Below are positions 60,624-64,000 of a DNA stretch of 64,000 nt, one piece after another. Position numbers and translations under genes: made by a program. Source of the DNA: Streptococcus oralis. GTDB lineage: Bacteria > Bacillota > Bacilli > Lactobacillales > Streptococcaceae. The stretch lies in the NCBI RefSeq assembly GCF_001075875.1, contig NZ_JUOS01000080.1, forward strand, positions 18,136-82,135, written 5' to 3'. Below the pieces are notes generated by a model. It worked only from the letters and a program-made list of their open reading frames with translations. It had not been told where the DNA came from and did no database searches. Numbering within the stretch: position 1 is the first letter of the stretch; the number at the start of each line of letters is the position of its first letter.

Positions 60624-61388
60624 TTAAAATTTCCCTCTATTGGTCAAGTCCTCTACCTTAGGCATAACTTCCTTATTATCCCAATGTTCAACAATTTTCC
60701 CATTTTCTAAACGGAAGATATCGTATTGAGCATAGGCAACGCCATCAATCAATACCTGACCATAACTCACTGCAAAATTTCCTTGAGTCAAGAGTTGGAA
60801 AACAAAGTCATAGGCCACATGGTGCTCGCGTACGTAATCCTTATAAGCTTGACTCCCTTGCCCAATCTCATGATTATGCTGAATCACATCCTCTGCCACA
60901 AAGTCTTCCCATTGATCGAGCTCCTTGTTTTGGAAAATTTCTGTCAAGAAACGACGGACCAGCTTTTTATTTTCCGCTGACTTGTCCAAGTCCTTGATTT
61001 CAAAATCTCCAAAGATCTGATCAAGTTGCTCATTTTCAGGTGTACGATAGTAGTCAATAACATCCCAATGCTCAACGATACGAGCATTTTCATCTGCACG
61101 GAAAGTATCTGTCGTCACCCATTGGGCTTCTCCACCGTTTAGGTACTGGTGCACATGAACAAAAACCAGATTGCCATCTTCAATGGTACGAACAATCTTG
61201 ATTTCACGTTCTGGATGGCGCTTGAAAAAATCTGCAAAAAAAGTAGCGAATCCTTCTTTCCCATCCAGCACTCCTGTCGAGTGTTGGATATAGGTATCCC
61301 CTACTGAGCTTGCTTGCGCTTCTGCTATACGGCCATCTTGAATAGCACGAATATATAGATTTTGTGCATTTTGTGCTTGAATGGACAT
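60624..61388 (-). CDS. Double NTF2/SnoaL-like protein
   Basis: A 254-residue protein made of two NTF2-like halves (~1-125 and ~130-254). Both halves close with the same type of strand (IVEHWDVIDYY and IVEHWDNKEVM). SnoaL-like domains bind or convert small polycyclic or polyketide-type compounds; the ligand here is unknown. It comes 3 nt after marR and 2 nt before the oxidoreductase. Confidence 0.82.
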   Translation of the reverse strand: MSIQAQNAQNLYIRAIQDGRIAEAQASSVGDTYIQHSTGVLDGKEGFATFFADFFKRHPEREIKIVRTIEDGNLVFVHVHQYLNGGEAQWVTTDTFRADENARIVEHWDVIDYYRTPENEQLDQIFGDFEIKDLDKSAENKKLVRRFLTEIFQNKELDQWEDFVAEDVIQHNHEIGQGSQAYKDYVREHHVAYDFVFQLLTQGNFAVSYGQVLIDGVAYAQYDIFRLENGKIVEHWDNKEVMPKVEDLTNRGKF

Positions 61389-61391
61389 GAT

Positions 61392-61841
61392 TTATTCCTC
61401 GTTTTCTTTTTTCTTTAAATTAGTGATAATACGCTCTTGATAAGCTTCAAATTCCTGGATTTCTTGATCCGAAAATCCTTGGTAGAAAATTTCACCTAAC
61501 TCTTTACTGACACGGTCTCCAATTTCTTTTTGCGCCCAACCGAGATCTGTCAAAGAGATATATTTTTTTCTTTTATCCTGTGTACAAGGCTTAATCGTAA
61601 CCAAACCCTGTTCTTCTAATTTCTTAACCATACTGGTCAGCGTATTGTTTGCCAGACCTGTCGCAAGAGCAATATCAGTTGCGGTAGCACAACCCAACTC
61701 TTGCTTCCACAAGATTGTTAAAATTTTTCCCTGCTCACTTCTGTATTGGGCATCTGGTTCCTTGCTCAAGAGTTTTTGAAAGATACGCCCATTCAACAAT
61801 CGAATCTGTAGAGCTTGGTAGCCCCCTAACATCTTGTCCAT
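61392..61841 (-). CDS. MarR-family transcriptional regulator
   Basis: A 149-residue winged-helix regulator. Recognition region ATATDIALATGLANNTLTSMVKKLEEQGLV (~residues 53-82), then the wing with TQDKRKKYISLT. It heads the operon and has an inverted repeat over its own promoter, so self-repression is likely. Ligands of such regulators are usually phenolic or reactive compounds. Confidence 0.88.
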   Translation of the reverse strand: MDKMLGGYQALQIRLLNGRIFQKLLSKEPDAQYRSEQGKILTILWKQELGCATATDIALATGLANNTLTSMVKKLEEQGLVTIKPCTQDKRKKYISLTDLGWAQKEIGDRVSKELGEIFYQGFSDQEIQEFEAYQERIITNLKKKENEE

Positions 61842-61879
61842 TTTATCTCCTTTACTTCTATATAGAACTTTCTTAATTT

Positions 61880-61908
61880 ATTGTAATACTTTTTATTACA
61901 TCTGTCAA
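61880..61908 (-). promoter_or_regulatory. Promoter and likely MarR operator of the marR operon
   Basis: TTGACA (61903-61908), 17-nt spacer, TACAAT (61880-61885) on the minus strand. The inverted repeat TGTAAT-N7-ATTACA (61882-61900) covers the -10 and the spacer, a good position for repression by the first gene product. Confidence 0.82.
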
Positions 61909-61929
61909 TTATTTCGATATAGAAATAAT

Positions 61930-61960
61930 AAAAAAACTTTCTACTCAAAAGCAGAAAGTC
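61930..61960 (-). terminator. Terminator of the membrane-protein gene
   Basis: ACTTTCT / AGAAAGT, 7-bp stem with a 10-nt loop and a run of T on the minus strand, between the gene at 61975-62679 and the marR promoter. Confidence 0.75.
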
Positions 61961-61974
61961 ATTTTTTGATAAAA

Positions 61975-62679
61975 TCAAACATGAATCACATCTGAAGCAT
62001 TCCTCTTAAAGAAACTACTATGCACCAGATAAGGACCATACTTACAATTTTGACTATAAACCAACCATAAAGGAATGATAAAAATTTTTATAAAGTAGAG
62101 TAAGCCAAAAAGTAAAAAAGAACTAAAACTAAGAGTCTTCAAATCAAAAAAGTAAAGATAAAATAAAAGTGAAGCATTTAATAGAATATTAACCCCCGTA
62201 GCAAAACTAGCCGATAAGATATTCGTCTTGATCTGAGGATTAAAGAGTTTGACAGCAAATAAAGCCAATAAAGAAATATTATAGATACAAATTGGCTTGT
62301 AATCATGACGATAGAAAACTAAACATTTATTGTTATAAAAATTAATCCCACTACTAAAATTACTCACCTTGTTAATCCAAACATGCGAAACTCCACTAAT
62401 ATCACTCCAGGGTACAAATAGATCTAATCTTCTAAGATAAATCCCTTTTGGAGATATAGAAAATTTCCAAGGGCAAAGAAAATTTATGCCAATGCCAACT
62501 AAAATCAATAAAAGAAGGCAATACACTAACTGTGTTTGATGAAAGCTAAAGGCGTAATTAAATATAGTAAATTCTTGAATTTCACGCCCAGCAATTTGAT
62601 AGACAACAGAAAAATATAAAAAAACTATAAATAGAACAAATCTATAATAAATACTATGAAACTTCACAATTTTTGGCAT
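61975..62679 (-). CDS. Unrecognised membrane protein
   Basis: A 234-residue protein that I do not recognise. It has two N-terminal hydrophobic segments (~10-27 and 50-69), then a short soluble part (SPKGIYLRRLDLFVPWSDI) that resembles a bacterial PH-like strand pattern, and two more hydrophobic segments (~166-215). It is rich in Phe, Tyr and Leu and AT-richer than its neighbours, which may mean recent transfer. It has its own terminator and no close partner gene. Confidence 0.6.
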   Translation of the reverse strand: MPKIVKFHSIYYRFVLFIVFLYFSVVYQIAGREIQEFTIFNYAFSFHQTQLVYCLLLLILVGIGINFLCPWKFSISPKGIYLRRLDLFVPWSDISGVSHVWINKVSNFSSGINFYNNKCLVFYRHDYKPICIYNISLLALFAVKLFNPQIKTNILSASFATGVNILLNASLLFYLYFFDLKTLSFSSFLLFGLLYFIKIFIIPLWLVYSQNCKYGPYLVHSSFFKRNASDVIHV

Positions 62680-62790
62680 ATATTCTCCTTACTGATAATG
62701 TCGTCATCGAATGACACTTTTCTATCTGACTTAACACAAGTATACCATTAAACACTCAAAAAGCATAAACACGGAAGAAAGAGATTTTTA

Positions 62791-62820
62791 TAAAAAGAGC
62801 TTGGCCAAGACCAAACTCTT
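62791..62820 (-). terminator. Terminator of the lipoprotein gene
   Basis: AAGAGTTTGG / CCAAGCTCTT, 10-bp stem with one G-U pair, 6-nt loop and a T run on the minus strand, just after the gene ending at 62828. Confidence 0.85.
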
Positions 62821-62827
62821 CATTTTT

Positions 62828-63961
62828 CTATTCTTCCTCAACTAAGCGTTTAAACTCCGCTTGGATCTCTGTATTCTCTGTCGGCTTTAAATACATGACT
62901 CCACCATTTGTTGTTGGAGAATGAAAAACAATCGCTTCCCCTGTATCAGTTATCGCAAAAAAGTAGCTGTGCACGTCCGGGTATTTATCCCAGTTACTAT
63001 AGCGCTCCACAATTCGATACTTAGCGTTACCTAAACCTGTATCTGTGTATTCGGCATTCATTTTCTCGCTTGGTCCATCTCCAAAGGTATAGAGATTATC
63101 CGCACCAACATCACCACCAGAAATTCCTTTTTGGTAATTAGGTTGACCTAGTCTTTCGCCCCATCCTTTAATGAAGGATTCTAATTTTGCAGATTTGCTT
63201 GCATTCCAAGGAGCTTTTTGTCTATCCTCGGAGATAGAAGAGCTAGTCGAAGTTTCAAATTTCTGCCAATCAAAACCTCTTAAATAAATTTGATCAGATT
63301 CAGTTTTTCCAAAATTAGATCCAATATAATTAGATTCTATTTGAAATTCTTTTTCCTGAAGTTTACTAGCCCCCTTTTGATTTTCATTTAACTTATAAAG
63401 AGCTCCATAACCTTTACCAGTTCCAGACGACCAACTTAATTCAAGAATCTCCCCACCTTGATAAATAATTGCCGCATTCCTAGCTCCACCATGTCCTGCA
63501 GCAAATCCTTCTGCTAAAAGCACAGGTTTACCTTCTTGTAAAGAGTACACTCCAGTTAAAAAGTATTTTCCACTTAAATTAAGATCAGCAACAAGTAACT
63601 CCTCAACCCCATCATCATTTAAATCAACAAAAGAGTAACGCATATCATCTGAACGATTTATAGCATTTTCAATAGACCAACTATTGATAGGACGTTCAGT
63701 AGCTTTTAAACTTTGATAAAGATTTGAAATTGCAGTTGAATCATTTGAAGTAGAAAATATTTTTTGGTAATCATCAAAAACTGACTTGTACAAATCTTTA
63801 TAATCTTTCTTAGAGTCCCCAGACTTTATCTCGTTACTAGTAGTTGAAGTAGATAAACTAATATCTTTACTAGAAAGCTCAGAATTTTGATTACTACAAC
63901 CAACTGTAACAAAACTAAATATAAGAATAAACAGACTTCCTACCATACTTTTATGACCCAT
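62828..63961 (-). CDS. Lipoprotein with C-terminal DUF4767 domain
   Basis: A 377-residue lipoprotein. A signal peptide (SLFILIFSFVTVGC) ends in a lipobox with the modified Cys near residue 22. After a Ser/Thr-rich linker comes a region with DDMRYSFVDLNDDGVEELLVADL, a calcium-like acidic loop, and from about 250 on a domain similar to DUF4767. AAGGAG stands 5 nt before the ATG at 63961. A function in the envelope is likely but unknown. Confidence 0.75.
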   Translation of the reverse strand: MGHKSMVGSLFILIFSFVTVGCSNQNSELSSKDISLSTSTTSNEIKSGDSKKDYKDLYKSVFDDYQKIFSTSNDSTAISNLYQSLKATERPINSWSIENAINRSDDMRYSFVDLNDDGVEELLVADLNLSGKYFLTGVYSLQEGKPVLLAEGFAAGHGGARNAAIIYQGGEILELSWSSGTGKGYGALYKLNENQKGASKLQEKEFQIESNYIGSNFGKTESDQIYLRGFDWQKFETSTSSSISEDRQKAPWNASKSAKLESFIKGWGERLGQPNYQKGISGGDVGADNLYTFGDGPSEKMNAEYTDTGLGNAKYRIVERYSNWDKYPDVHSYFFAITDTGEAIVFHSPTTNGGVMYLKPTENTEIQAEFKRLVEEE

Positions 63962-64000
63962 AAAATCTCCTTTTGAAATGAATGGTGACCATAGCTTTGC

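Overview
The window reads as chromosomal DNA of a Streptococcus of the mitis group. The evidence is low GC content, streptococcal promoters (TTGACA/TATAAT-like), gene order that matches blocks I remember from S. pneumoniae (mvaS-mvaA, phpP-stkP, yqeG-yqeH-yhbY-nadD-yqeK-rsfS, trp, gal, adh-czcD-tetR, proV-proWX), a BOX repeat and an IS1167-type element. Several details differ from pneumococcus as I recall it: StkP has three PASTA repeats and a Ser-rich tail, there is an additional trpB paralogue, and no MerR-type regulator lies between adh and czcD. I therefore favour a commensal mitis-group species, without naming one.

Layout. 1-382: C-terminal end of a LacI-family (ScrR-like) repressor, followed by a BOX repeat. 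534-4366: mevalonate genes and a split ThrE-type exporter. 4454-14558: phpP/stkP signalling, translation and replication genes (rsmB, fmt, priA), rpoZ, gmk and rny. 14776-22573: a minus-strand series of tRNA, ribosome-assembly and NAD genes, then corA and an MscS channel. 22725-29350: sstT, an aromatic-acid-exporter-like protein, typA, rsuA and small membrane proteins. 29419-31912: vitamin B6/HMP salvage, truA and a GNAT. 31983-40967: competence peptidase cclA, then trpEGDCFBA preceded by two tRNA-Trp T-box leaders in series and a TrpB paralogue. 41036-46732: putative AATGal/teichoic-acid sugar genes and a heterodimeric ABC exporter with a leader region. 46839-49955: exoA, a glyoxalase-fold protein, an inactivated IS1167-like element and a thioesterase. 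50025-53873: galT, galK and divergent galR. 53941-56615: alcohol dehydrogenase, cation efflux and TetR. 56800-61841: a MarR-headed operon with an oxidoreductase, a double-NTF2 protein, the choline/betaine transporter proV-proWX and an HhH-GPD glycosylase. 61975-63961: an unrecognised membrane protein and a DUF4767-type lipoprotein.

Most of the window is housekeeping. The unusual content is mainly at RNA level: (i) two T-boxes in series controlling a TrpB paralogue and the whole trp operon; (ii) two copies of a roughly 135-nt multi-hairpin element whose stems differ in sequence but keep their pairing, one inside the yqeH-yhbY operon and one between a Trp T-box and trpE; (iii) a promoter, short ORFs and a hairpin ahead of a heterodimeric ABC exporter, arranged like an attenuation leader. 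I saw no CRISPR array, tRNA, rRNA, prophage or replication origin.
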